This document shows positions 23,357 through 35,250 of a stretch of 64,000 nt of DNA, in pieces. The DNA comes from Morinoia aosen (Eukaryota > Arthropoda > Malacostraca > Amphipoda > Talitridae): assembly GCA_030386875.1 (NCBI GenBank), contig CM059576.1, positions 14,760,058 to 14,824,057 on the forward strand. Reading direction: 5' to 3'. The position numbers and the translations under genes were made by a program. Each line of letters begins with the position of its first letter. Positions within the stretch are counted from its first letter, which is position 1. Under the pieces are notes generated by a model, which saw only the letters and a program-made list of their open reading frames with translations, ran no database searches and had not been told where the DNA came from.

Positions 23357-24400
23357 GTCCGGGCCTCTCGAGGAGGTACCAAAAATATGTAGAGAAGGTT
23401 TGAGTAGAGCTCTTGTTTGTTAGTGCTTCTGCAGTTTTGGGCAGCGCAAGACTGTTCTGGCAATGCGACCAATTGACCACAAGAGAGAATGTGGGCTGAG
23501 ATGATGACTGTGTTGGGAGATGTGCAGGTTTGACACTTCCTAGAGGTGATTTCATGGAAACTTCCCGAGCTATTTGCTTGCTTGCCTAATGATTGCCTAA
23601 GAAAAGAATCCGCTTAGGAGAAGCCAGAAAAAGGAAGGATTGAGTAAGGTATGCAGAAGGACATGATGGTGGAAGATTGCGGCATGAAAGTGAGGTAAGC
23701 AAAGAAAAGTAGCGGACACGGGCGGCAGTGACACTGGCTCTCTTCAGAAGGGCTCATGTGAGAATAGCGTAACAATGCAAGAGTCATTCTGCAGTGAACA
23801 CTGAATGCAGAAATTAGTGAATGAGCACATGAATTCATCATTCAAATCTGTTTGTGATGTTGAGGTGAGTTGAGGTGAACGGATGTAACTTATCTGCTGT
23901 AGATCGGCTAAAATGAGTGAGTCTTAAACCGCCAAGAGCAAAGTAAAAAAAAGAACTAATTTAAGCTCACGACTTTCATGGACCCTGCAGAAAGACCAGT
24001 ATAATATATGTGTCTATGATAAATAAAAAAGTCAGAAAATAGAAATTTGTTAGATTTCATTGCCGTATTAGTGCCGGAAATGCTGAAACTTCTTATTGTG
24101 CGCAGCAATTGGCTGCACGTGAAATTATCATGTTCAAATGGATAGCTCGAGGCCATTAGAGTGTGCAACAACAACGGTAAAGAATGAGTTGAACTCGTAA
24201 CTATAATGCAGTAGTTACACTTAAGTCTGGTCCCTAACAATACCTCTCTTCAAATTACGAGTATAAGTGATAAAATGACAACATGCTGAAAATAAGGTGT
24301 CACGTATTAAAAACTTATTGGATTTGTTCTTTAAAATTGTATGATTATGAAATCTTGAATTATATTTCTCCTGCGCTACATTTAATAGTTATTAGCCAAC
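23357..24400. other. Intron-like DNA, no supported feature
   Basis: Short open frames only, none with a recognised domain or with splice sites that fit the neighbouring exons. Confidence 0.4.
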
Positions 24401-25020
24401 CAGCTAACACGTCTCCACATCAGTCCACACGCCTCCACATCAGTCCACACGCCCCCACATCAGTCCAAACGCCTCCACATCAGTCCACGCGCCTCCACAT
24501 CAGTCCACACGCCTCCACATCAGTCCACACGCCTCCATATCAGTCCATACGCCTCCACACCAGTCCACGCGCCTCCACATCAGTACACACGCCTCCACAT
24601 CAGTACACACACCTCCACATCTGTAAGCACCAATCCACATCAGTACACACACTTCTACATCAGTACACACGCCTCCACATCAGTACACACACCTCCACAT
24701 CAGTACACACACCTCCACATCAGTACACACACCTCCACATCAGTACACACACCTCCACATCAGTACACACACCTCCACATCAGTACACACACCTCAACAT
24801 CAGTACACACACCTCCACATCAGTACACACACCTCCACATCAGTACACACACCTCCACATCAGTACACCCGCCTCCACATCAGTAGACACACCTCCAAAC
24901 CAGTACACACACCTCCACATCAGTGCACACACTCCCACATCAGTACACACACCTCCACATCAGTCCACACACCTCCACATCAGTACACACACCCCCACAT
25001 CAGCCCACACGCCACCGACA
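24401..25020 (+). repeat. 20-bp minisatellite, about 31 copies
   Basis: The unit is CAGTACACACACCTCCACAT with a CAGTCCACACGCCTCCACAT variant in the left third, so unit types are ordered rather than mixed. The 266-codon plus-strand frame through it (repeats of SVHTPPHQYTHLHIST) is a product of the 20-bp period, which gives a 60-nt protein repeat. No evidence supports it as a gene. Confidence 0.95.
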
Positions 25021-25198
25021 CAAATGCCGCGTTACCACACAACCTCGCTGCACGTACACAATTACGCACGATTTATCCCGTAGAAGACAACTGTGCTGTA
25101 CATTCAAATCCTAGAAGGCAAGCCGAGAAAATATTTGCCGACCTTACGGTAACGTCGATAACTCTAACTCCTGGGCTGAGCCTAGATCGTCTACTCAC

Positions 25199-25261
25199 TG
25201 TAGCTTCGTAGGTTGACCCGGAGGTGTGTCCGTGAGGACGAGTTGCGTGTATACAGAGCCC
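25199..25261 (-). CDS. Small exon of unrecognised minus-strand gene
   Basis: A very good acceptor (TTTCTCTGTTCCAG before 25261) and a GTGAGTA donor after 25199 frame a 63-nt exon. With one base completing a codon it reads GSVYTQLVLTDTPPGQPTKL and leaves two bases. These phases match the exon at 27251-27370 upstream and the exon at 16828-17019 downstream. All three frames are open over so short a stretch, so the choice of frame rests on phase continuity alone. The splice signals are the strongest in the gene. Confidence 0.6.
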
Positions 25262-25847
25262 CTGGAACAGAGAAATGGCCAGTAAAGCACTTTCGCTGCT
25301 CTGTGCAGTCGAGAGGCAACGTGATATCCAATAATGAAAATATTCATTGTTTTTCTTTCAGGATAACGTAGGGTCTGCTATGTCATACTGCATAGATGCC
25401 TACATGCAATACATGTTCCCTGCTAGTGCAGCAAAAATCCTCGAAAGAACATACGAAACTTGTCGTGTTGTATTAAGTTTGTGGCACGAGGGATGGAAAA
25501 CATGTTTTTTAGCTTTTATTTTCACTTCATGTAAAATAAGACTTATACACTTGATGAGTATCTTGAATCTGGCTCATAACGGACAAACAATTAGAATAGC
25601 TAACTCGATGAATTTCTGAGATTTGGTAAGCAAAGCATTAATCTATTTTGGGTACCACCCATGAGATACTTTGTTTGATCCAAGTCATCGTCCCTAGTTC
25701 ACAATTTCCAAATTTTACTTCAAATCGCATTTAATGCAAAGAAATTTATTTAAATTACATCAGGCCCACGATACCTATACTGAAGTAAGCCTCAAGCCGA
25801 GAAACACACAAGTAAGTGTACCTAGCTAATATATGAGTATGAATTAC
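25262..25847. other. Intron between small exons, no feature
   Basis: A 90-codon plus-strand frame at 25347-25619 has no recognised domain. Its region is AT-rich and intron-like on the minus strand. Confidence 0.35.
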
Positions 25848-26845
25848 ACATATAATAGCACTGCGTGAGACCTCCACACAACCCAACAATACCGCCAGTC
25901 ATGCATATAATAGCACATATAATAGCACTGCGTGAGACCTGCACACAACCCAGCAATACCGCCAGTCATGCATATAATAGCACATATAATAGCACTGCGT
26001 GAGACCTGCACACAACCCAGCAATACCGCCAGTCATGCATATAATAGCACATATAATAGCACTGCGTGAGACCTCCACACAATCCAGCAATACCGCCAGT
26101 CATGCATATAATAGCATATATAATAGCACTGCGTGAGACCTGCACACAACCCAGCAATACCGCCAGTCATGCATATAATAGCACATATAATAGCACTGCG
26201 TGAGACCTGCACACAACCCAGCAATACCGCCAGTCATGCATATAATAGCACATATAATAGCACTGCGTGAGACCTGCACACAACCCAGCAATACCGCCAG
26301 TCATGCATATAATAGCACATATAATAGCACTGCGTGAGACCTGCACACAACCCAGCAATGCCGCCAGTCGTGCATATAATAGCACATATAATAGCACTGC
26401 GTGAGACCTGCACACAACCCAGCAATACCGCCAGTCATGCATATAATAGCACATATAATAGCACTGCGTGAGACCTGCACACAACCCAGCAATACCGCCA
26501 GTCGTGCATATAATAGCACATATAATAGCACTGCGTGAGACCTGCACACAACCCAGCAATGCCGCCAGTCGTGCATATAATAGCACATATAATAGCACTG
26601 CGTGAGACCTGCACACAACCCAGCAATACCGCCAGTCATGCATATAATAGCACATATAATAGCACTGCGTGAGACCTGCACACAACCCGGCAATACCGCC
26701 AGTCATGCATATAATAGCACATATAATAGCACTGCGTGAGACCTGCACACAACCCAGCAATACCGCCAGTCATGCATATAATAGCACATATAATAGCACT
26801 GCGTGAGACCTGCACACAACCCAGCAATACCGCCAGTCGTGCACA
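25848..26845 (+). repeat. 67-bp tandem repeat, about 15 copies
   Basis: The unit contains ATATAATAGCACATATAATA, a nested direct repeat, then GCACTGCGTGAGACC and CCCAGCAATACCGCCAGTC. Copies differ by single bases (ATGC/GTGC, ACC/GCC). The period is 67, so the open minus frames start every 67 bp and run at most 197 codons. They are repeat artefacts. The array lies in the intron between the exons at 27251 and 25199. Confidence 0.95.
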
Positions 26846-27250
26846 TTTGCCACCTACCGGCCACACTCGCAATCGACGATTTCATCTATTTACGTAATGT
26901 GCTAGGGACATTGCTCGTCCTAGATCTCGATCTTCGAAAATGTGAAATATATGATACTATTCACACATATCTGATGAACCAAAATCATTCATAAAATTAA
27001 CAACACAGAGCGTCTCCTGAGAGGAGAACCTTGTGTTCAACCATTGCAGACGTTTTGATGATTTCACTGGGGTACTGCGCTATTTGAAGAGGATTGGATA
27101 CTGCATGTCCTCTTGGGCTGCATGAAGACGCGTCATTTATCAGAAATACTAAGCAACACATACCGTATATTTCCTTGCTTCCATACAGCTCTAACGAACA
27201 GATAAACAACATTCGAGAAACACTTATCAATTTATCACAAAAGATCTCAC
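26846..27250. other. Intron-like DNA, no feature
   Basis: Short AT-rich stretch between the 67-bp array and the exon at 27251-27370. Nothing else was seen. Confidence 0.4.
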
Positions 27251-27370
27251 CGATCACAGCGCGAGTAACCTTCTCCTTCAGTCCTGATCCCTCGCGGGTG
27301 CAGAGCAGCCACAAGCCTTCTTCCGTCCAAGTCAGTCAAGAGATTATTCCATAACTCGATCTCACCGTAC
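27251..27370 (-). CDS. Exon of unrecognised minus-strand gene
   Basis: A 120-nt minus-strand exon between a TTCCATTTGAG acceptor (before 27370) and a GTGAGAT donor (after 27251). It begins with one base completing a codon, then reads YGEIELWNNLLTDLDGRRLV and AALHPRG, and leaves two bases. The phases fit the exon at 28478-28640 before it and 25199-25261 after it. The segment IELWNNLLTDLDGRRLVAAL has the spacing of a ribonuclease-inhibitor-like leucine-rich repeat (usually LxLxxNxLTDxGxxxLxxAL). This is the best hint of a family for the gene. The acceptor AG is preceded by G rather than a pyrimidine, which is less common. Confidence 0.62.
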
Positions 27371-28477
27371 CTCAAATGGAAGCAGAAATGTTACAGTGAG
27401 AAGATGCTCACTCCGCAGGTGCATCTGACCCAAACTGATAAATAAATGAGCCGAGGCGCATGCAAAACCAAACTTTGAAAACACAAACAATGTCATGCTC
27501 ATCGGTTTCACTGCTGAAAAGGAAATATAATCGAACAAAATTGTATGAATGTCTGTTTAAGAACACCTACCAAGTCGTACAAATCTACGCATAGCTCTGA
27601 ATTAGGTGACAACTCTCACCCATGACTACGCCTTTTCTCAAAGAAAGAGAGCGACACAGGCACACGAAATTGAAAATTGAGTGTTTTTTCGTCTTTTTTT
27701 ACATAGATCACAGCAATAAGATCAATCGAAGCAGACTGTTAATTCTATTAGTGACGGGTGAGACTCTGTTTCGACTTTGAGATATTCTTCAATTGGTCTT
27801 CTTGATGAATTTTATTTCTTCTTAATTTTGTTTTGATAATCATCCCCCTCTGTTCGGTAATCACTCATTATCTGTTGTTCCCCGCTCTCATACAACAGAA
27901 ATTACCTCAGCTAAATATTAAAGGTTGAATGTGTAACGAGGTGGCCATATTTAATGCTTTAGATCGACAACATTGACATTTGCAGGAATAATGGAAGTAA
28001 ATCCTTTGCTAATTTTTATTTCATTCATTCGATACAAGAAAACTTTCTTGGTTTTCTATCTTAATGTAATTCTCGTATTTAATTTGCTTGCAATTCAGAT
28101 TGTAACACCAGAAGAAAATAACAAATAAAATACGGATATAGATAATAGTGTTGGGGTACCATGGATTACTTTTTTCATTAGTACATGCACGTCCATACGT
28201 CAAACTTGGCCATTTCTGACGCTTCCTTTTTTATGCAGCAGTTTTTATTTCGACATCTGAGCACGTAAGAGGAAAAATCTATCTCAGTAAACTAAAGTAA
28301 AATGGGGCAAAGGTTTTTTTTACTTTGCCGACTTTAATTTATTCTCCAAACTGTTAAAGCATTCAAACCTTTCTCACTCACGTACTTCCAAAGAGTTCTC
28401 TCAATAAGTTTCACGGCAGCAACAAATCCTGCTAATCAGAATGGATGTGCGGCCGCTGGTCGCCACAGCCAACTCAC
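27371..28477. other. Intron of the minus-strand gene, no feature
   Basis: AT-rich DNA without recognised repeats or exons. Confidence 0.4.
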
Positions 28478-28640
28478 CTACCGCCGCGGGGGGCGAGAGT
28501 CAGCACCGTGCTCGCCACCGCCTCCCAGGATGTGGCCGTGTCGAGGCAATCTACCCAAAGTACGGGGAGAGGTGTGGCTGGCAGCGGCGCCGCTTTGATC
28601 TCGCAGTTTCCGTCTATGCTGAACGGAGCGGTCTCCACAC
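28478..28640 (-). CDS. Exon of unrecognised minus-strand gene
   Basis: A 163-nt GC-rich exon on the minus strand. A TTCTCCCATTCTAG acceptor precedes 28640 and a GTGAGT donor follows 28478. The frame needs one base, reads VETAPFSIDGNCEIKAAPL, then LPVLWVDCLDTATSWEAVAS and TVLTLAP, and leaves two bases. The single base left by the exon at 36400-36548 completes its first codon as Gly, so the two are consecutive in phase. The leucine/valine spacing around LWVDC is compatible with a leucine-rich repeat. The longer plus-strand frames over these bases (28441-28834) are antisense shadows: their coding-like composition comes from this exon. Confidence 0.75.
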
Positions 28641-28726
28641 CTAGAATGGGAGAACCATTCACACGATTAATAAGTGCCCAAATGAATAGCGTTGTGACGC
28701 CAGTTGAAGGGCTGTATTTTGATACA

Positions 28727-29585
28727 GTGGGGAGCAAAAGTATTCAGCGCATTTATTTTTTACTCTATTTCAAGAAAGAGTTAATCAGTTTTACTGGAAC
28801 AACAGAATATGTAAATGAACATCACCTACACTAGCATGAGTGTAAACTGAAAATTATTACCCAGACAAAATTTCATACCACAAAATACAATGCGACTTGT
28901 GCCTCAGTATTGCACACAAACTAATTATAGCACATACCAGCGTAGCCTCTGTTCTGTCTTACAGCCTCAATCGTTTCCCATAGTTTTACACAAGTGTCTT
29001 ACGTGAACTGTTTGACAGTCTCATGCATTCTTCTGCACAGACTTTTTTCATTTGAATTGTAGTTCTTAATCTATTTCTTTCTTCCTCAATTTCAAGTGAT
29101 TTAGTAAAATTTTAAATATGATTGAGTTCCGGTGATAGGCATGGCAATTCCAGGACATCAATATTTTCAGTGAGCAAATCTTTCGTTATTTAGCGTTATG
29201 CTTCGGGTCGTTGTATTGTTGGAATACGAAATTACGTCTATGTCCTAAAGATGTGAATTATTTCTATTCCTCCGACTTCATTCTGAGAAACGCAACCTAA
29301 AATCATTAACTTCCACCTCCGCATTATACTGAGGAAGAGGTGTTCATAGGTTTATATTCTGAAATCTTTCGCCTCCACACGTGGGTCTTGATTATCCTTC
29401 CGAAAGGCCTAATTTTCGTTTCATCAGACTAAATTGCCTTTTTCCAGAAGTCATTTGATTCCAGTTGCAATCTCTTAAAAAATTAAACCAGTCGTTCACG
29501 TGTTTTCTCCTCAATAATGGAATCTCTCTTTGTGATCTTAAATTGAAGAAATTCTCGTGCACTACATTCATGGATTAGAAAACTA
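28727..29585 (-). mobile_element. Tc1-like element remnant, one end and half a transposase
   Basis: The left end CAGTGGGGAGCAAAAGTATT is a typical Tc1 terminal repeat, preceded by TA. On the minus strand from about 29560 down to 29090 are decayed pieces of transposase, including NQMTSGKRQFSLMKRK, then FQQYNDPKHNAK (second catalytic block, family FQQDNDPKHTAK), then LELPCLSPELN (third block, family WPAQSPDLNPIE). Frames change several times. No matching right end was found, so the copy is truncated at the right. It sits about 90 bp upstream of the exon at 28478-28640, inside the preceding intron. Confidence 0.8.
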
Positions 29586-30531
29586 TTTTAATCAACGAAT
29601 GCAAATTGAATTAAGATCAATTCAGTTAAGAAGGTTATATGGAGTGCTGAACCCCGATAAAAAGATGTACATTAAATTTACAATACTTTTGATATTTTGC
29701 GATGATTGGACTACTAAATGAAATTGTTTTCGCTCGAATAGAAGGTGCTCAGTGTTACAACGCTGCTTTACAGAGACTTCACCATGGTAAGGTTGCATTG
29801 CGGTGCACAACTCCCAAGGGACCGCAGTTAATGGTTAAAGAAGCCAGCACGGGAACCGCGGAGACCGAACCAAGAACACCTACCACGAGCAGCAACACTA
29901 TCAGTACTAGAGCCAAACCACGGTTGAAATCCTAACGGACACTATAACATTCACAATGCAACACACTTAGACCGCAGTGATTCAACACAAGAAGTATGCA
30001 AGAATGGCGTACCTGTCAACATCGAAGAACCAGAACGGATGAGCTAGACACTGTAGGTTAGGCGAAAAATCAGACTTAAATTACAGCAGACGGGAGCCCA
30101 GACTGACGTGCAGTAGACTTGCAAATGGTATACTAAGGAAACGATAGAAAAGAACGACCATAAGAAGAACAACCAACAAACCGAGTAATAGAGCTCTCAA
30201 CGTAACAAACGAACGTCACACCCGTAACTCACCCAGGTATATTGCCATATTCGGTGGGCCGCAAACCATTTTAAGAAGTAATTTGAAAGTTTAGCAGAAA
30301 AACATTAGGGTAGGAGGGTAGGTGTTCTGCTACAGGACAGAAAATATAGTAGGAAGATAGTTGAACTCGGGAAGGTCATAGCTCACAAGAAAATACAAGT
30401 GGAAGGTTCGCTGTGCAGGTCCAGCGGATCTTAGATGTACGTTTTAAACGCTATTGCATGCCAAATGCAGGCAGTAGCCCAGAGGTCTGCAGTTCAAAGT
30501 TTCACTTCAATACGCCGTAGCAAAATAGTTA
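29586..30531. other. Unassigned intron-like DNA
   Basis: A 77-codon plus-strand frame at 29702-29935 contains a GTAAGG donor-like site but no recognised domain. No other feature was seen. Confidence 0.35.
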
Positions 30532-31337
30532 AGCTTGCGTGATGCGGCGCCTAATGTCAGACTGATGCATTTCCTCGCCATCTAAGACTAATGCGATTTT
30601 ATAAGTTTTTAAATATGAACAATTGTTTTTTCTTGAATGCTGTACATTCGAGATAGCGTAGCTTTCCTTATTTACTAGTGTACACCGCCCGTCAGAGATG
30701 ACGGGATTCAATACCTTTCGCGAACCAATTTTCGTTCGAGTGGAGTTACCACGCTTTAGCTTATTTAAAAGGTAACGTATTCTTATTGTGACAGTAATGA
30801 ACACTTAGAATACGGTAAATTTGTGCCGCAATAGAAGTAGTTATGGCCGTTCGTGTCATATCCTAGACACAGAAATTCAGCATTACTGAAAGCAACTGCG
30901 AGCTTGTGTATGTACTGTATATTGTAATATGCAATGCAGTGAATTATTATATAATATACAGTATTTTGTTATGTGCAATGCAGTACATTTTTTTAAATGC
31001 AGTACAGTGTATTGTAGAACAGTATAATGTAATACGCTGTACAGAATATTGTGATATACAATACCTCGCCTAACTCGGTATCCACGATACGGACTCGAGT
31101 ATATAGGGCTCTGGATCTCTGTAATCCATGTAACCCAATAATTCCCGTCGTGTGATTATTTATATGCTTATAAATGTTTATATATGTTTTCATTTATATA
31201 AAATCAGAGGACGTAAATTTATTTCTTTGGTATCCGTTACGATTATATCTGAGTATGCGATATCATGGATACCGAATTCCTCATTCTAACATTACGAGAT
31301 GGTCTTTACATACATTGATATGTTTGAAATTTTAACA

Positions 31338-31457
31338 GGATAGGTTCGGTTACGTTAGGATAGGTTAGGATATGTCAGGAAGGGATACGGTATGTTAGGT
31401 TAGGATCTCAGTAAGGATAGGTTAGGTTAGCATAGGTTAGGTGAGCAAAGGTTAGGT
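31338..31457 (+). repeat. Degenerate TTAGG-like repeat
   Basis: Repeated GGTTAGGATA and AGGTTAGG words in the left arm, resembling the insect telomere repeat TTAGG but interrupted by ATA, GCATA and similar insertions. It abuts the 3' side of the LINE. The inverted counterpart is at 42656-42778, and a related stretch lies in the central spacer at 37640-37870. Confidence 0.7.
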
Positions 31458-31494
31458 AATGGTGACGTAACTCTTTCACTGGTCCACCTAGCTT

Positions 31495-34028
31495 AACAAT
31501 TCAAACAATTTAACAGTTTATTTACCACACGTGATACAGCAATACATTGCTTCTTGAGTCTGGTGCAATGGACATATTTGAGTATAGCTACTTGTGGGCC
31601 CGAACAAGTTCAGCGACGTCTAGGACATCCTATCATCAAGCTTTTTTAAAAATTACAGTTATGTTTGACCTCATTTACTTAACATAGGGGCATACAAGAC
31701 TGGTCATGTTTCAGTGCTTAATTTTTCAGCAAAGAAAGAATCTGGTAATATGAGCTAGAGGGAAAAAGTATTTTCAATATAAATGATTAGGAGCATAAGA
31801 TCTATATTATTGTCATGATATATTACCTTATAAAGATGAGAAGTGCCAAAATAAAAAAAATTAAGCTGAACTACCTAATGTGATTAATATTTCGATAGGA
31901 AGAGGGATTCAAGATTTGTTTTGAAAGCTTTGTAAGAGCTTTTTTTCACCGATCACAGCAGGGATTGCGTTCCAATTCTTAGTTCCAGTGAAGAGGATAC
32001 TGTGTTGTGACCCGAGATTGTGAATAAGGAGGTATGAAGTTACTTCTGTTTCGTGTTAAATGATCATGATGGCCAGTTAGAGCAGTGAATAATTGTTTGA
32101 TTTCTCTGTCGCCATCACCAGTTAGTGTTTTATACATGAATTTACATATGGAGAGGTTGTAGGGATTGAAAAGCTTGAGTATTTTTAAACTTTCGAACGA
32201 ATCATTTGTGTGGGCATAAAGTTCGAATTTCATTACCGCTCGAACGGCTCTTCTTTGCAATGCAAAGAGCAGATTGGTTTTATTTTTATCAGTTCCGTGC
32301 CAAGCTTCTATCCCGTATTGTAGACATGGTGAAATGATCGTTCGATGAAGTATTCTTAAGGCTTCTTCGCGCAGTATATTTTTTACTTCATGAAGGATTC
32401 CAACGGATTTTGATAATTTAGTCTTGATATGTGCAAATGCTCTTTGAACGTCAGATGTTTATCTAATATAATGCCCAGAAATTTTCAGGAGTTTGTTTCT
32501 TCAATTTTACCATCACCAATTTTATTATATGGAAGAGACATATTTCTCTTGTATGAGAATATAATGTATTTTGTCTAATCGATATTGAGGCATATTTTAT
32601 TTGCCTTAAGCCACATTGAAACATTTTACAGCTCATTATTTATACTCTGCAATTGAAATTGTGGATTTTCACTTGCCAGAGCCGCAGAGAGCGTGCTGTT
32701 GTCGGCAAATAATTATGAATTATAAGAATGAAGTAGATCTAACAATATTGACGATAAAGATCAAAAAGAGAAGAGGCTCAAGGACCGACCCTAGCGGTAC
32801 TCCATGGCTGATTGTCAGCAGTTCCGATTGTGCATCGCCAATGCCAACATGCTGCTCTCGATTTGCTACGTATGATTTGAAATATCATGTGCAACTCCTC
32901 TGATGCCATAACAGTGTAGTTTTGATGGTAAAATGTTATTGTCCACGCAATCAAAGGCTTTTCGAAATTCAAGATATACGAAGAAAATAAGCTTTCTTTT
33001 ATCTACAATACAATTGTGAATGAATTAATACAACCTGTGTCGTTGATTTTTTAGAACGAAAACCATGTTGTTTTTCGTAGAGCAAATATTTTTGTTTAAT
33101 ATGAATACACTTTTCTATACAAAACTTTTTCGAGTATTTGGCAAATAATTGGTAGTGCATAGATAGGTCTATAATTATGAATAATGCTTTTTTATCTCTA
33201 TTTTAAAAAGAGTGGCACATTGGCAATTTTGAGACATATGGGGAAGATACTTTGAAAAAATAATTGGTGTATAATATTAGATATGCACGGTGCTCTTATA
33301 TAAGCTATAGCCTAAAGAACTTTAGCCAAGAATGTTTTCAATCCATTTGATTCATTTTTCAAGCTGTCTATGCACGTAATTATATCGGAGGGATTAGTGG
33401 GCGTGAAAAAGTAAGAGTTGTGTTCACAGACATGGTCCATGTAATGCAAGTGGTCTGTAGGTTCACTAATGACACAATCGGCTATATTTTTCCCTATATT
33501 ATAAAAGAGTTGTTAAACAGTGTTGCAATATCTTTTTTCTCGTGATATTTTACATTTTCGTGAACGATAGACTCAATCGTATTCTTTGCACTATTATTCG
33601 CTTTATAGCATGAATTAGGCATGCGCCAAGTTTTTTTAATATCAGTTTTGTAGCCAGTAAATTTGCGCGTAAAGTAGTTCTGTTTCGATTTCCAAATTTG
33701 ATTTGTCACATGATTCCTTAATCCGTTATACATGTCTTTAGATATTCGTTCTTCGTACAGTAAGGCTTGACGTTTCTTTATATTGATCACGATATTTTCA
33801 GTAATCCTGGGCTTTTGTCTATTTTCCTTCGTAATTGTGCGTGTGATTATTGAACATCACTGGTTGTGTGCGGTCGTTATATTTCAGTTAAATTTAGAAT
33901 TGCTTCATCAATGTTAATCGCATTATTATCCTGTTGATAGATGTCCAATGATGGCATTAATTCTGCTAGAACAGTTCGCACTGTTCCCAAGTCATATTCG
34001 TTTGCACAACGATATGAAAAAGTTAAAG
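31495..34028 (-). mobile_element. 5'-truncated LINE, left-arm copy
   Basis: On the minus strand the order is a linker region (INIKKRQALLYEERISKD near 33780), then reverse-transcriptase blocks including ILEKV and GFRSKKS (33040-33120), EFRKAFDCVDNN (near 32960), and SHGVPLGSVLEPLLFLIF (near 32800), where active enzymes usually have GVPQGSVLGP. The C-terminal region follows with LQRRAVRAVMKFEL and NPYNLSICKFMYKTLT (near 32180). No endonuclease precedes the linker, so the copy is 5'-truncated, as LINE insertions often are. Several frame changes and stops make it inactive. The clade looks like the CR1/Jockey group but is not resolved. The right-arm copy at 40083-42620 is its inverted duplicate. 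Confidence 0.85.
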
Positions 34029-35250
34029 ATGACATTGTCCGCGGAATTTCCACGGCTCCTGCTGCTACCTAACAATACCTTTGATTTATTGGTTTCGAGT
34101 CCGCTTCTTACATTTCTCTGTCACGCTCATAAGGATAGTTACAATGACCGTATATGTGATCCGAGTTTGACCGGTTCACATGAACGAAAAATATTTTTTA
34201 TCACGGATACTGTTAGACTGGACCCTTTAGGTACGACAATTGAAATGGTTTACGAAAATTTCCATCGAAAGAATTATTCATACCCATAATTGTCAGTGAA
34301 ATTGTCCTAGTGAGGGTGCTTCTAGCTTAAGCAAGTGCCTACTTCTTTATTTCACTTTAAAACATTTTTAAATCTTTGAAGCACTATGCTTGGCAAACGA
34401 AATTTTCGACGTTGATAATAGAGTTGTTGAATTTACGAGTAAATTAATAAGTTTTTGCCCGAATTGATAAAAAACGAAATTCAGAAAAAATTGCTGTAAT
34501 TGAATAGAAAAGCCATTGAATATGTTGCACGGACCCTGTAGCATGAACTTAGAGGTAACCAATGGTAATTTACGCGTGCAGGCTTCCGGAATGTCTGAAA
34601 ACAAGATTCATTAAATCATTTAATTTCCCTCATTTTATAATTCGCTTCAAGATATTCCCTCACTGGTTAAATTATTTTACAATTAGTTTAGATGTCCAAA
34701 ACGGGAAGAACTAGCCACCTTGGCACTGGAGTAGTCGTCAGTACCCAAAGAGTTGATGGCTATTTTTGATATGAGTTTCACCAGTGCACAAGGTTAAGAA
34801 TATTTTAATCGCGGGTTCATTTGGGTTTTATGTATTGGTTTTTAATTCAATTTGAATATTGAAATATATTTTGAGGAAATAATCTATTCCCGTCATTTTT
34901 GACAGGCATACCAAACCACCCCTAGACCTCACCCCTCTCGCAGTCTCCCTTCTAAAAAAAGTGTACTAGTTTTCTTGACAGTGACTTGATATATATAGAG
35001 CACTTGTACACCTAAAATGAGTGCATTAATTTACTGGTGAACTTGAATTTACGACTGAAACTGAAACCAAGACCGCCAGTGCTAAACCTTCTATCTATTC
35101 TAAAGAGCGTGACACAAAACATATAAATAAACACACGACGGTCATTCCGAGTAACATGGAAGATAGGATTTAACAAAAAATGCATTCACATGCCCAGAAT
35201 ACCCCTTTGTGAAATAATTTCTTTACAAGTGAATAAACAATCGTGTCCTG

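Larger units (their letters stand above)
30532..35250 (+). repeat. Left arm of giant inverted duplication
   Basis: This 4.7-kb segment is the inverse of 38887-43556 along its whole length, by eye at roughly 93-96 percent identity with a few small gaps. From the outside in it holds about 145 bp of unique-looking flank, a CCCGTCA-hairpin transposon end (30677), an AT-rich tandem block, a TTAGG-like stretch, a LINE (minus strand), more transposon sequence, a second hairpin end (near 34888) and about 340 bp to the inner edge. The nested LINE sits at the same position in both arms, so the arms arose by duplication after that insertion. Confidence 0.9.

Noticed and set aside
17829-26845. Repeat arrays considered as CRISPR or as protein-coding repeats
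   Set aside because: Units are head-to-tail without unique spacers, so they are not CRISPR. Open frames exist only because the units lack stops and their periods shift the frame.
28441-28834. Plus-strand open frames of up to 129 codons
   Set aside because: They are antisense to the exon at 28478-28640, which has strong splice signals and phase continuity on the minus strand.
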